Origin: Clostridia bacterium
GTDB lineage: Bacteria > Bacillota > Clostridia > Lachnospirales > Lachnospiraceae
Assembly: GCA_910574475.1 (NCBI GenBank)
Contig: CAJTAT010000005.1
Location: forward strand, 332,677 to 396,676
Reading direction: 5' to 3'
DNA length: 64,000 nt
Of the stretch, positions 53,124 through 63,955 are shown piece by piece. Under the pieces are notes generated by a model. That model ran no database searches and had not been told where the DNA came from. It saw only the letters and a program-made list of their open reading frames with translations. Within the stretch, counting starts at the first letter, position 1. Each line of letters starts with the position of its first letter. The position numbers and the translations under genes were made by a program.

Positions 53124-53183
53124 TTGACAAACGGAAAGTACAGTGATATTTTAATGTTAGCACTCAAAAGGGCCGAGTGCTAA
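53124..53183 (+). promoter_or_regulatory. Heat-shock promoter with CIRCE operator
   Basis: TTGACA (53124-53129), a 17-bp spacer and TATTTT (53147-53152) precede a perfect CIRCE element, TTAGCACTC-N9-GAGTGCTAA (53157-53183). HrcA, encoded by the first gene, represses here and is released at heat shock. Confidence 0.95.
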
Positions 53184-53216
53184 TAGCGAAAAATGAACAT
53201 GTAATGAGGTGGCTGA

Positions 53217-54251
53217 ATGGAACTGGATGATAGAAAGCTAAAAATCTTACAGGCGATCATCCGCAATTATATGGAAACGGGAGAACCTGTAGGCTCCAGA
53301 ACTATTTCCAAATATTCGGATTTGAATCTGAGTTCTGCCACAATTCGCAATGAAATGTCAGACTTGGAGGAGATGGGTTACATCCTGCAACCGCACACCT
53401 CTGCCGGGCGGATTCCTTCGGATAAAGGTTATCGCTTGTATGTAGACCATATGATGGAGGAGAAGGAAAAAGAGGTTCGGGAACTAAAGGAGCTGATGAT
53501 TGATCGGACTGACAAGATGGAGCAGGTGCTTAAGCAGGTAGTCAAGGTTCTCGCAACCAATACCAATTATGCCACCATGGTATCTGCACCAGCTTATCAG
53601 AGGAATAAGTTGAAATTTATTCAGCTTTCCAAGGTGACATCCACTCAGATTCTGACTGTCATTATGACAGAGGGGAATCTTGTCAGAAATAAAATCATCA
53701 CTGTGACCGAGGAATTGGATCAAGAGACCGTGCTAAAGCTGAATATTTTGCTGAATAGTGTTCTGAATGGCCTCACCATAGAAGAGATTAATCTGGCTAT
53801 GATTAAAAGTCTGAAAGAACAGGCAGGTATTCACAGTGAACTGGTTGCAGATGTAATTGATGCAGTAGCAGAAATGATTCACTCTGAGGAGGAAGTTGAA
53901 ATCTACACCTCTGGAACGACAAATATTTTCCGCTACCCAGAGCTCTCCGACAATGGAAAGGCAAGCGAGCTGATCAGTACCTTTGAGGAAAAGAGGCAGC
54001 TTACCGATCTGGTCAATCAGACTCTGGCTAACAGCGAAAATCGCGGTATCCAAGTGTACATCGGACAGGAGTCTCCAGTACAGGCTATGAAGGATTGCAG
54101 TGTTGTTACTGCCACCTATGAATTGGGCCAGGGACTACAGGGAACAATAGGAATTATAGGACCTAAGCGGATGGACTATGAAAATGTAGTTGACACCCTG
54201 AAGACGCTGATGGAACAGTTGGACGAATTATATAATAAGAAGCAGGAATAG
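53217..54251 (+). CDS. hrcA: Heat-inducible transcription repressor HrcA
   Basis: 344 residues, start behind AGGTGG. A winged-helix N-terminus (RTISKYSDLNLSSATIRNEM, the recognition helix) is followed by the GAF-like and dimerisation domains. It binds CIRCE just upstream and represses its own operon; folding of HrcA by GroEL closes the loop. First gene of hrcA-grpE-dnaK-dnaJ. Confidence 0.98.
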   Translation: MELDDRKLKILQAIIRNYMETGEPVGSRTISKYSDLNLSSATIRNEMSDLEEMGYILQPHTSAGRIPSDKGYRLYVDHMMEEKEKEVRELKELMIDRTDKMEQVLKQVVKVLATNTNYATMVSAPAYQRNKLKFIQLSKVTSTQILTVIMTEGNLVRNKIITVTEELDQETVLKLNILLNSVLNGLTIEEINLAMIKSLKEQAGIHSELVADVIDAVAEMIHSEEEVEIYTSGTTNIFRYPELSDNGKASELISTFEEKRQLTDLVNQTLANSENRGIQVYIGQESPVQAMKDCSVVTATYELGQGLQGTIGIIGPKRMDYENVVDTLKTLMEQLDELYNKKQE

Positions 54252-54269
54252 AGAAAGGGGTAAATTCCC

Positions 54270-54902
54270 GTGGAAAAAGAAATGAATATGGAAGAAAAGC
54301 TACAGGAAGAAGAGACTGTGCAACAGGAGACAGAAGAAGAGAATACAGAAAATGTAGAAGAGAACACAAATGAAGAGGAGAGCAAAGAGCTGGAATCAGC
54401 AGAGGAAAATCCTCCCAAACGGTCTATTTTGCCTGAGGGCATGACAAAGAAAAAAAAGAAAAAAGATAAGTTGGAAGAAAAGATTGAAGAGCTGGAGGAT
54501 CGGGTAAAGCGCCAAATGGCCGAATTCGATAATTTCCGCAAGAGGACAGAAAAAGAAAAGTCCCACATGTATGAAGTAGGAGCCAGAGATATCATCGAAA
54601 AGATTCTTCCAGTGGTAGATAATTTTGAGCGCGGGTTGGCTTCTGTTCCTCAAGAGGAGAAAGAAAATCCTGTCATTGAGGGAATGGATAAGATTTATAA
54701 GCAGCTTATCACAGTCCTGACAGATTTGGGAGTCGCACCCATCGAGGCAGTAGGGCAGGAATTTGATCCCAATTTTCACAACGCAGTGATGCACGTGGAG
54801 GACGAAGAACTAGGTGAAAACATCATAGCCGAAGAATTCCAAAAAGGCTACACCTATAAAGAAACCGTAATCCGCCACAGCATGGTCAAAGTCGCGAACT
54901 GA
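54270..54902 (+). CDS. grpE: Nucleotide exchange factor GrpE
   Basis: 210 residues from a GTG eight bases after AAAGGGG. A highly acidic, disordered N-terminal part (about 1-65, Glu-rich) leads to the long dimer coiled coil (KLEEKIEELEDRVKRQMAEF) and the beta-wing domain (PIEAVGQEFDPNFHNAV). It speeds ADP release from DnaK. The acidic extension is longer than in many GrpE proteins but usual in this order. Confidence 0.97.
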   Translation: MEKEMNMEEKLQEEETVQQETEEENTENVEENTNEEESKELESAEENPPKRSILPEGMTKKKKKKDKLEEKIEELEDRVKRQMAEFDNFRKRTEKEKSHMYEVGARDIIEKILPVVDNFERGLASVPQEEKENPVIEGMDKIYKQLITVLTDLGVAPIEAVGQEFDPNFHNAVMHVEDEELGENIIAEEFQKGYTYKETVIRHSMVKVAN

Positions 54903-54982
54903 CACGTTGGCAATGAGCAGTGCGAAAATCGATAAGGCCTGCAGCGTCGTGATTGCACAAAAGCGTTAGGGCAAAAATGTAA

Positions 54983-56878
<1,896 letters not shown>

Positions 56879-56885
56879 TAATGAG

Positions 56886-56927
56886 AGCTTAGGCTGAGTA
56901 CCCGAAAGGACACTTGGCCAGCTTTTT
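56886..56927 (+). terminator. Partial terminator between dnaK and dnaJ
   Basis: AGCT and GGCTGAGT pair with CACTTGGCC and AGCT (with G-U pairs and small bulges), closing on CC-CGAAA-GG, and TTTTT follows at 56923-56927. It would lower dnaJ expression relative to dnaK. Confidence 0.6.
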
Positions 56928-56935
56928 ATGCACAC

Positions 56936-57010
56936 GCCGATGCAGAGGATATATGCCACTGAAGTGGCGCATCGGCAGCGCGCGAGTAGGGGAAAGACTT
57001 TTCCCCTACT
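56936..57010 (+). other. Twin hairpins in the dnaK-dnaJ gap
   Basis: GCCGATGC (56936-56943) pairs with GCATCGGC (56969-56976), with an inner GCCACT/AGTGGC hairpin. Next, AGTAGGGGAAA (56985-56995) pairs with TTTTCCCCTACT (56999-57010). Neither is followed by T, so mRNA processing or protection of the dnaJ message is more likely than termination. Confidence 0.6.
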
Positions 57011-57041
57011 GGATTGATCAAATAAAGAGGAAGATAAAAGA

Positions 57042-58217
57042 ATGGCAGAGCAGAAAAGAGATTACTATGAAGTCCTGGGCGTAGATAAAAATGCAGATGA
57101 TGCTGCAATTAAAAAGGCATACAGGCAGTTAGCGAAGAAATACCATCCTGATATGAATCCTGGCAATCAGGAAGCTGAGAAAAAATTTAAAGAGGCTTCT
57201 GAAGCATATGCGGTCTTAAGTGATCCAGATAAGCGGCGTCAATATGACCAATTTGGACACGCGGCTTTTGAAGGTGGAGCAGGTGCAGGCGGTTTTGGCG
57301 GCTTTGATTTCAGTGGTGCTGATATGGGAGACATCTTTGGAGACATTTTTGGTGATCTCTTTGGAGGAGGCCGCAGCAGGCGAGCCAATAATGGACCTAT
57401 GCAGGGTGCTAATTTGAGGACTCAGATTCGAATTACCTTCGAAGAGGCAGTTTTTGGGTGCGATAAGGAAATTGAGCTTACCCTAAAGGATGAATGTGAA
57501 AAATGCCATGGAACTGGTGCAAAACCGGGAACATCCCCTATAACCTGTTCCAAGTGTGGCGGTAAAGGGCAAGTGGTTTACACACAGCAATCCCTCTTTG
57601 GCATGGTACAAAATGTGCGTCCCTGTCCAGACTGTAATGGAACTGGTAAAGTGATAAAAGAGAAATGTTCAGATTGTTATGGAACGGGTTACATTTCTAA
57701 TAAGAAGAAAATAGCTGTGACCGTTCCAGCCGGTATTGATAATGGCCAGAGTATCCGTATCAGGGGAAAAGGAGAACCAGGCGTGAATGGCGGTTCTCGG
57801 GGAGATTTGCTTGTAGAGGTACTTGTGTCAAGACACCCCATTTTCCAAAGGCAGGATACGAATATATACTCCACTGCTCCTATTAGCTTTGTGACAGCAG
57901 CTCTGGGAGGCACTGTGCGGATCAAGACAGTGGACGGAGAGGTAGAGTACGATGTGAAAGCTGGTACTCAGACAGATACCCGCGTGCGTCTAAAAGGCAA
58001 AGGTGTGCCGTCTCTGCGCAATAAAAATATTCGGGGCGATCACTATGTAACTTTAGTCGTTCAAGTTCCCACAGAATTGAGTAGAGACGCTAAGGAAGCA
58101 TTGCGGGCTTATGATGATGCGGTGAATGGCAGACCTAATAGCACAGGCGGATCGGGTAAATCAGGAAAAGGGAAAAAAGGTTTTATAAATAAGATGAAAG
58201 AAGCTTTAGATGAATAG
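57042..58217 (+). CDS. dnaJ: Chaperone DnaJ (Hsp40)
   Basis: 391 residues. The J domain has the HPD motif (YHPDMNPGN, about 33-35), followed by a Gly/Phe-rich stretch and four zinc repeats ([32 protein letters not shown]), then the client-binding C-terminal domain. It delivers substrates to DnaK and triggers ATP hydrolysis. Last gene of the operon. Confidence 0.98.
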   Translation: MAEQKRDYYEVLGVDKNADDAAIKKAYRQLAKKYHPDMNPGNQEAEKKFKEASEAYAVLSDPDKRRQYDQFGHAAFEGGAGAGGFGGFDFSGADMGDIFGDIFGDLFGGGRSRRANNGPMQGANLRTQIRITFEEAVFGCDKEIELTLKDECEKCHGTGAKPGTSPITCSKCGGKGQVVYTQQSLFGMVQNVRPCPDCNGTGKVIKEKCSDCYGTGYISNKKKIAVTVPAGIDNGQSIRIRGKGEPGVNGGSRGDLLVEVLVSRHPIFQRQDTNIYSTAPISFVTAALGGTVRIKTVDGEVEYDVKAGTQTDTRVRLKGKGVPSLRNKNIRGDHYVTLVVQVPTELSRDAKEALRAYDDAVNGRPNSTGGSGKSGKGKKGFINKMKEALDE

Positions 58218-58231
58218 AGTATAATGTAGAA

Positions 58232-58274
58232 GAGGCTGCTGTGATAGATTAAAACAGCAGCCTCTTTGTTGTTA
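58232..58274. terminator. Terminator of the heat-shock operon
   Basis: AGAGGCTGCTGT and ACAGCAGCCTCT form a perfect 12-bp stem with an 11-nt loop, followed by TTGTTGTT. It also lies at the end of the convergent coiled-coil gene and can serve both. Confidence 0.85.
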
Positions 58275-58763
58275 TGCCATTTGTGCTTCCAGGACACTAA
58301 GCCTTTTATCCAGCTTTTCCATGGTATGGATTAAAATTTCTGTAGTGCCATGTTCAAACTTTGTAAGGCGTGAGATATCTTTCAAATACCCAATATCCTG
58401 TTCCAGCTTTGTAAAGCGTTTTTCGTTCTTTTGATCATAACGTTCCATCTCATCAAGTAGCATGGATTCAGACTGTCTGATTGTATCTTGCATATGTTTT
58501 TTCATTCGTGTTTCCAGATCCAACATAGCTTCCTTAGATCTTGCCTCCGAAGCGGAAATGGCTTCCTGAGTACGGGTTTCCAGAGCGGAAATACTTTCTT
58601 GAGTACGGATTTCCAGAGCAGCAATGCTTTCCTGGGTGCGGGCTTCCAAAGCGGAAATACTTTCCTGAGTACGAATTTCCAGAGCAGCAATACTTTCTTG
58701 AGTTCGCGCTTCCGACTGCTGAATCAGTTCAGCAATAGCCTGAAGATCATTAGAATCTAGCAT
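58272..58763 (-). CDS. Coiled-coil protein with 11-residue repeats
   Basis: 163 residues from the ATG at 58763 behind GGAGGTTTC. Residues about 17-83 consist of six 11-residue units of the form RTQESIAALEI, encoded by near-identical 33-bp repeats. A charged region (RMKKHMQDTIRQSESMLLDE) and a C-terminal coiled coil (KLEQDIGYLKDISRL) follow. Eleven-residue periodicity suggests a right-handed coiled coil. No signal or membrane segment. Function unknown; adapter or structural roles are common for such proteins. The segment 58764-59197 upstream is AT-rich and I see no gene in it. Confidence 0.75.
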   Translation of the reverse strand: MLDSNDLQAIAELIQQSEARTQESIAALEIRTQESISALEARTQESIAALEIRTQESISALETRTQEAISASEARSKEAMLDLETRMKKHMQDTIRQSESMLLDEMERYDQKNEKRFTKLEQDIGYLKDISRLTKFEHGTTEILIHTMEKLDKRLSVLEAQMA

Positions 58764-59197
58764 GATGAAACCTCCTTCTATAAATATGTTGTAAGCAATT
58801 CTGATTCTCACCAGGTAAGCCGATATAAGTGTAATGTGCTGACCTGGCAGCTGCTGCGAGGATATAGAGAAATAAACCAGTTGTTTTTGATAAAAATATC
58901 CTAAGGGATATGTTTCAGTATACAGGATTTTTCCTCAAAATACTACGCTGTTTTAAAAAGTTTAAAACTTTTTAGCTGCTTTCTGTGTGAATATGGGTTG
59001 AAAAATAAGTGGATTATTTTTGAGAAAGGACCGCTGTGAAGATATATAGAAATACTCAGATTTACCAACGGCCCTTTATGAAATGCCTTTTGTATTAAGA
59101 AGAAATAGAAAAATATTAGATGAATCATTTATATGTAAGCTAAGAAATGTTAAAGATAAGTGAAAGGATACAAAAGGCTATTCTGTATGATTGATTT

Positions 59198-59437
59198 TCA
59201 CATACGATTTATAAATTCCTCTATGGATCGTACCTGGCGAGCTAGGAGAAACCAGCGTTCCAATTGGGAAAAGTTTGTTTGATGCATAATTTGCTCCCGG
59301 ATGCCAATGGGGACAGTTCCATAGTCAGATAAAGCTTCCAGTAGAAATTCTGCTTTTCCTTCTGCAATTCCCTGTTCCCGAAGGACTTGATATACAGGAA
59401 ATTCGGTACCTGTTTCCAGATAGCTTTTAACTTCCAT
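59198..59437 (-). CDS. Small protein resembling the C-terminal tail of Rpn-type proteins
   Basis: 79 residues with a strong ribosome site (GAAAGGAGG). 'LREQGIAEGKAEFLLEAL' and 'IREQIMHQTNFSQLERWFLLA' resemble the C-terminal linker and helical tail of Rpn/PD-(D/E)XK family proteins; the nuclease core is absent. Some Rpn loci make a short C-terminal protein separately, and here it may be either that or a remnant. The full-length relative in this window is at 38876-39877. Confidence 0.6.
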   Translation of the reverse strand: MEVKSYLETGTEFPVYQVLREQGIAEGKAEFLLEALSDYGTVPIGIREQIMHQTNFSQLERWFLLARQVRSIEEFINRM

Positions 59438-59703
59438 AAAAAACCTCCTTTCTCAGGTAATACCCATTCAGACAGAAGACAAAAATTATTTTGTAGAGGG
59501 ATGTGTTATGACGATAGGGGGTTAACGGCGAATCGCCAGAACACCAGAACTGCTTTGAAAGGATTATAGCAAACAAAAATTGTAAATACAAGGATAATAC
59601 TATAAAGTATTCCCATCTTTTAACGATAGAATCCGACCGTTTACTTCTTTTATCTTTAGAGAGGAAAATATAAAAGAAGTTGTTCAGTTGGAATCTTGGT
59701 TTT

Positions 59704-59760
59704 TTGTACACCAAAAAGTACAACATTAAAATGGACAATTATTAGGTAATATGTTACAAT
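59704..59760 (+). promoter_or_regulatory. Two overlapping promoters of nifJ
   Basis: P1 is TTGTAC (59704-59709), 17 bp, TAAAAT (59727-59732). P2 is TGGACA (59732-59737), 17 bp, TACAAT (59755-59760), the better match. P2 starts about 55 bases before the nifJ start. The rest of the 59438-59823 gap holds no gene that I can support. Confidence 0.6.
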
Positions 59761-59823
59761 TAACCACATATGGAGTATGTTGAAAAGGCCTTACCAGGGC
59801 CAAACAATAAGGAGGAAAGACAA

Positions 59824-62800
59824 ATGGCTAGAAAAATGAAGACCATGGATGGTAATCATGCAGCGGCACATGTATCATATGCATATTCTGACGTTGCTGC
59901 TATCTATCCTATCACACCGTCATCTGTTATGGCAGAGGCTACAGATGAGTGGGCGACACAGGGAAGGACCAATATCTTTGGACAGACCGTTCAGGTGACA
60001 GAGATGCAGTCTGAGGCAGGTGCAGCAGGTGCTGTACATGGCTCTCTGGCAGCAGGTGCTCTTACCACCACCTTTACAGCTTCCCAAGGTTTGCTGCTGA
60101 TGATCCCGAACCTTTACAAGGTGGCAGGCGAGCAGCTTCCTGGTGTATTTAATGTGTCTGCACGTGCTCTTGCGAGCCATGCACTATCCATCTTCGGAGA
60201 TCATTCCGATGTGTATGCTTGCCGTCAGACAGGTGCTGCGATGCTCTGTGAATCCAGTGTACAGGAAGTTATGGACCTGACTCCCGTTGCTCACTGTGCA
60301 GCTATCAAGGGCAAGATTCCGTTTATCAACTTCTTTGATGGTTTCCGTACTTCTCATGAGATACAGAAGATTGAGACATGGGATTATGAGGACTTGAAAG
60401 ATATGGTTGATTTGGATGCCATTGATGCTTTCCGTAAAAATGCATTGAATCCAAATCATCCCTGCCAAAGAGGTTCCGCTCAGAACCCGGATATCTTCTT
60501 CCAGGCGAGAGAGGCATGTAACTCCTACTATGATGCGTTGCCAGCTATCGTTCAGGAATACATGGACAAGGTAAATGAAAAGATAGGAACAAACTATAAG
60601 TTATTCAACTACTACGGCGCCGCAGATGCCGAGCATATCATCGTTGCTATGGGTTCTGCATGTGATACGATCGAAGAGACCATTGACTATCTGACAGCAG
60701 CAGGCGAGAAGGTAGGCGTTGTCAAAGTACGTCTGTATCGTCCATTCTGTGCAGAAGCACTTATCAATGCCATTCCTGATACTGTTAAGAAGATCTCCGT
60801 ATTGGACAGAACAAAAGAGCCAGGCGCCCTGGGCGAGCCATTGTATCTGGATGTAGTGGCAGCTCTGAAAGGAACGAAGTTCCATGATATTCCAGTCTTT
60901 ACAGGACGTTATGGCTTAGGTTCCAAGGATACTACACCTGCTCAGATCGTTGCTGTATACAAGAATACAGATAAGCAGAAATTTACCATTGGTATTGTAG
61001 ATGATGTGACAGGACTTTCTCTGGAGACAGGCGCGCCTCTTGTAACGACTCCTGAGGGAACTATCAACTGCAAGTTCTGGGGCCTTGGCGCTGACGGAAC
61101 AGTAGGTGCTAATAAGAACTCTATTAAGATCATTGGCGACAATACAGATATGTATGCACAGGCTTACTTTGACTATGACTCCAAGAAGTCTGGTGGTGTC
61201 ACCATGTCTCATTTGCGCTTTGGTAAGAGCCCAATTAAGTCTACTTACCTGATTCATAAGGCAAACTTTGTGGCATGTCACAACCCCTCCTATGTGCGCA
61301 AGTACAACATGGTACAGGAACTGGTTGATGGTGGTACCTTCCTTTTGAACTGTCCATGGGATATGGATGGCATTGAGCATCACCTTCCAGGACAGGTAAA
61401 GAGCTTTATTGCAAATCATGGAATTAAGTTCTATGTGATAGACGGTATTAAGATCGGCAAGGAGATTGGACTTGGCGGACGTATCAATACAGTTCTTCAG
61501 TCTGCATTCTTCAAGTTAGCTAATATTATTCCAGAGGAACAGGCCATTGATCTGATGAAGGCTGCTGCAAAGGCAACCTACGGAAGAAAGGGCGATGCTA
61601 TCGTTCAGATGAACTATGATGCTATTGATGCTGGCGCTAAGCAGGTTGTGGAAATTCAGGTTCCTGAGAGCTGGAAAAATGCAGCAGACGAAGGTTTGGC
61701 TTCCACTCATGCAGAGGGCAACAGAGCAGATGTAGTAAGCTTTGTAAATAATATTCAGGCAAAAGTAAATGCTCAGGAAGGAAATAGTCTTCCCGTATCT
61801 GCATTTAAGGATTATGTGGATGGCACTACTCCCAGCGGTTCAGCAGCTTATGAGAAGCGCGGTATCGCAGTAGATATTCCAGTATGGCAGCCTGAGAATT
61901 GTATCCAGTGTAACAGATGTTCCTATGTTTGCCCACATGCAGTTATCCGTCCTGTGGCCATGACAGCAGAGGAAGCAGCGGCAGCTCCCGAAGGAACAAA
62001 GATGCTTGATATGACAGGTATGCCAGAATATAAGTTTGCGATTACCATTTCTGCCCTTGACTGTACAGGATGCGGCTCCTGTGCAAATGTCTGCCCAGGA
62101 AAGAAGGGGGCAAAAGCTCTCGCTATGGAAAATATGGAAGCAAATATTGCTTCACAGAAAGGCTTTGACTATGCTGTCACCTTGCCAGAGAAAGCAGATG
62201 TTATCGCAAAATTCAAAGAAGCTACTGTAAAAGGAAGCCAGTTCAAGACACCACTTCTTGAGTTCTCTGGTGCATGTGCAGGCTGCGGTGAGACACCTTA
62301 TGCAAAATTGATTACACAGCTCTTTGGCGACAGAATGTATATTGCCAATGCTACAGGATGTTCCTCTATCTGGGGCAACTCCTCACCGTCCACACCATAT
62401 ACAGTAAATCAAAAGGGACATGGCCCTGCATGGTCTAACTCCCTGTTTGAGGATGCGGCTGAATTTGGTTATGGTATGAGCTTAGCTCAGCGGGCAATTC
62501 GGACTGGTCTGAAGACAAAAGTTGAGGCTCTTCTCACTTGCGGATGCTGTGGCGAGGATGTGAAGTCCGCAGCACAGGAATGGCTAGATACTTACAATGT
62601 AGGTGCAACCAACGGAGCGGCTACAGATAAGTTGGTAGCAGCTTGCGAGGCTTGCGGATGTGATGAGTGCAAAGTTGTTCTGAAGGATAAAGATTTCTTG
62701 GCTAAGAAATCTCAGTGGATCTTTGGCGGTGATGGATGGGCATACGACATTGGCTTTGGTGGCGTGGACCATGTACTTGCCAGCGGACAGGATGTCAATG

Positions 62801-63366
62801 TAATGGTATTTGATACTGAGGTTTATTCTAATACAGGCGGACAGTCTTCCAAGGCTACTCCTACTGGTGCTATTGCACAGTTTGCAGCAGGCGGTAAGGA
62901 TGTGAAGAAGAAAGATCTTGCATCAATTGCCATGAGCTATGGTTATGTATATGTTGCACAGATTGCTATGGGCGCTGATTTCAATCAGTGTGTAAAAGCG
63001 ATTGCAGAGGCAGAGGCATATCCAGGACCATCCCTGATTATTGCATATGCTCCATGTATCAACCATGGAATTAAGAAAGGCATGAGCAAGGCTCAGACAG
63101 AGGAAGAGCTGGCAGTTAAAGCTGGTTACTGGCACTGCTTCCGCTTCAATCCGGCGGCAGCAGCAGATGGCAAAGACGCCTTTACTCTGGACAGCAAGGA
63201 GCCAACTGGCGACTACAAGGAGTTCCTGGACGGAGAGGTACGTTACAATGCTTTGAAACGTGCAAATCCAGAAAGAGCTGCACAACTGTTTGACAAGGCT
63301 GAAGCAAGCGCAAAGGCCAGATATGAATATCTGAAGAAGCTGGGTGACTTGTACAAAGCTGAGTAA
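59824..63366 (+). CDS. nifJ: Pyruvate:ferredoxin (flavodoxin) oxidoreductase, single chain
   Basis: 1180 residues from the ATG behind AAGGAGGAAAG; an upstream in-frame ATG at 59770 lacks a ribosome site. In order: pyrimidine-binding domain I (YPITPSSVMAE), domain II, gamma domain, a two-cluster ferredoxin domain (CIQCNRCSYVCPHA and CTGCGSCANVCPGK), then the ThDP-pyrophosphate domain (CAGCGETPYAKL with the proximal [4Fe-4S] cysteines, GDGWAYDIGFGG, 'YSNTGGQSSK'). It oxidises pyruvate to acetyl-CoA and CO2 and reduces ferredoxin, a central step of anaerobic fermentation. A core metabolic gene, not part of the accessory region. Confidence 0.98.
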   Translation: MARKMKTMDGNHAAAHVSYAYSDVAAIYPITPSSVMAEATDEWATQGRTNIFGQTVQVTEMQSEAGAAGAVHGSLAAGALTTTFTASQGLLLMIPNLYKVAGEQLPGVFNVSARALASHALSIFGDHSDVYACRQTGAAMLCESSVQEVMDLTPVAHCAAIKGKIPFINFFDGFRTSHEIQKIETWDYEDLKDMVDLDAIDAFRKNALNPNHPCQRGSAQNPDIFFQAREACNSYYDALPAIVQEYMDKVNEKIGTNYKLFNYYGAADAEHIIVAMGSACDTIEETIDYLTAAGEKVGVVKVRLYRPFCAEALINAIPDTVKKISVLDRTKEPGALGEPLYLDVVAALKGTKFHDIPVFTGRYGLGSKDTTPAQIVAVYKNTDKQKFTIGIVDDVTGLSLETGAPLVTTPEGTINCKFWGLGADGTVGANKNSIKIIGDNTDMYAQAYFDYDSKKSGGVTMSHLRFGKSPIKSTYLIHKANFVACHNPSYVRKYNMVQELVDGGTFLLNCPWDMDGIEHHLPGQVKSFIANHGIKFYVIDGIKIGKEIGLGGRINTVLQSAFFKLANIIPEEQAIDLMKAAAKATYGRKGDAIVQMNYDAIDAGAKQVVEIQVPESWKNAADEGLASTHAEGNRADVVSFVNNIQAKVNAQEGNSLPVSAFKDYVDGTTPSGSAAYEKRGIAVDIPVWQPENCIQCNRCSYVCPHAVIRPVAMTAEEAAAAPEGTKMLDMTGMPEYKFAITISALDCTGCGSCANVCPGKKGAKALAMENMEANIASQKGFDYAVTLPEKADVIAKFKEATVKGSQFKTPLLEFSGACAGCGETPYAKLITQLFGDRMYIANATGCSSIWGNSSPSTPYTVNQKGHGPAWSNSLFEDAAEFGYGMSLAQRAIRTGLKTKVEALLTCGCCGEDVKSAAQEWLDTYNVGATNGAATDKLVAACEACGCDECKVVLKDKDFLAKKSQWIFGGDGWAYDIGFGGVDHVLASGQDVNVMVFDTEVYSNTGGQSSKATPTGAIAQFAAGGKDVKKKDLASIAMSYGYVYVAQIAMGADFNQCVKAIAEAEAYPGPSLIIAYAPCINHGIKKGMSKAQTEEELAVKAGYWHCFRFNPAAAADGKDAFTLDSKEPTGDYKEFLDGEVRYNALKRANPERAAQLFDKAEASAKARYEYLKKLGDLYKAE

Positions 63367-63418
63367 GAACAAGGATAAAGGCAGAGATGCCAGTGATATA
63401 AGATTATAGAAATAAAGG

Positions 63419-63451
63419 CAGGCCGTGGATGAAAAAATCATCTGCGGCCTG
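63419..63451 (+). other. Hairpin after nifJ
   Basis: CAGGCCGTGGATGA and TCATCTGCGGCCTG pair over 14 bp with two mismatches around a five-A loop. Only a weak T content follows, so it may be a terminator without a clear U tract. Confidence 0.5.
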
Positions 63452-63486
63452 TGTTGATAAGAAGAGGAAGAAACGCTATTTCTCCA

Positions 63487-63735
63487 TTACACAACAATTA
63501 CCCGAACCCCTAGTCGTTCAATCTCCTTTAGAATCTGAACGTTGTCTTTATTATAGTTGGTAATGAGAATATCGAACTTATTCAGATCAGCAATATGGGC
63601 AAAGGCAATCTTGCCGATCTTGGAATCATCTACCACTAGAATCTTTTCATGGGCCTGGGCTATCATCTGATGCATAATCTGATCCTCTGTGTGGTTGAAA
63701 GATGTAGGACGGATTTTGCGGACATTCAAATAAAA
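63487..63735 (-). pseudogene. Truncated DeoR-family regulator (C-terminal sensor part only)
   Basis: About 83 codons match the end of the DeoR/GlpR sugar-phosphate sensor: 'QMIAQAHEKILVVDDSKIGK', then 'AFAHIADLNKFDILITN' and a closing 'GVRVIVV'. The N-terminal helix-turn-helix is missing. Upstream the frame runs into unrelated sequence next to the tnpV fragment, so the gene was cut there (near 63735). Not expected to regulate. Confidence 0.7.
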
Positions 63736-63757
63736 AAGAATGTGGAGGTAACAGACA

Positions 63758-63862
63758 ATGGCAAAGACGATTTTTGAGGAACTGGGCGGCAAATACGAGC
63801 GGCAAGGAGATTACTTAACACCGTGCTTAACCGTACCCGCCGAAGAAGAACAGCCGATAGGC
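63758..63862 (+). pseudogene. Truncated TnpV-type transposon gene
   Basis: The first 35 codons (MAKTIFEELGGKYERQGDYL ... 'EEEQPIG') match the start of TnpV-family proteins, which ride on Clostridia transposons. After that the frame passes into the repeat at 63874 and resemblance ends. The rest of TnpV (about 85 residues) is missing. Confidence 0.65.
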
Positions 63863-63873
63863 ACATTGATATG

Positions 63874-63955
63874 CCCCTTGTCAAGTAGACAGGACAAATA
63901 TCTAAAATTTAGTGCGGATGATGCCTGCATTTTATTTGGGAGTGCAGGCATTTTT
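63874..63955 (+). repeat. Dispersed IS-end-like repeat with terminator hairpin, copy 2
   Basis: It starts CCCCTTGTCAAGTAGACAGG and ends in a hairpin (ATGCCTGCA ... TGCAGGCAT) with five T. It matches 38713-38789, with compensatory changes in the hairpin. It joins directly to the tnpV fragment. Confidence 0.6.

Noticed and set aside
54176..54595. A Ser/Phe-rich minus-strand frame over the hrcA end and grpE
   Set aside because: It is the complement of the Glu/Lys-rich GrpE N-terminus; low-complexity shadow.
63419..63451. A firm terminator call after nifJ
   Set aside because: The hairpin is good, but the T run after it is weak, so I listed it as a hairpin only.
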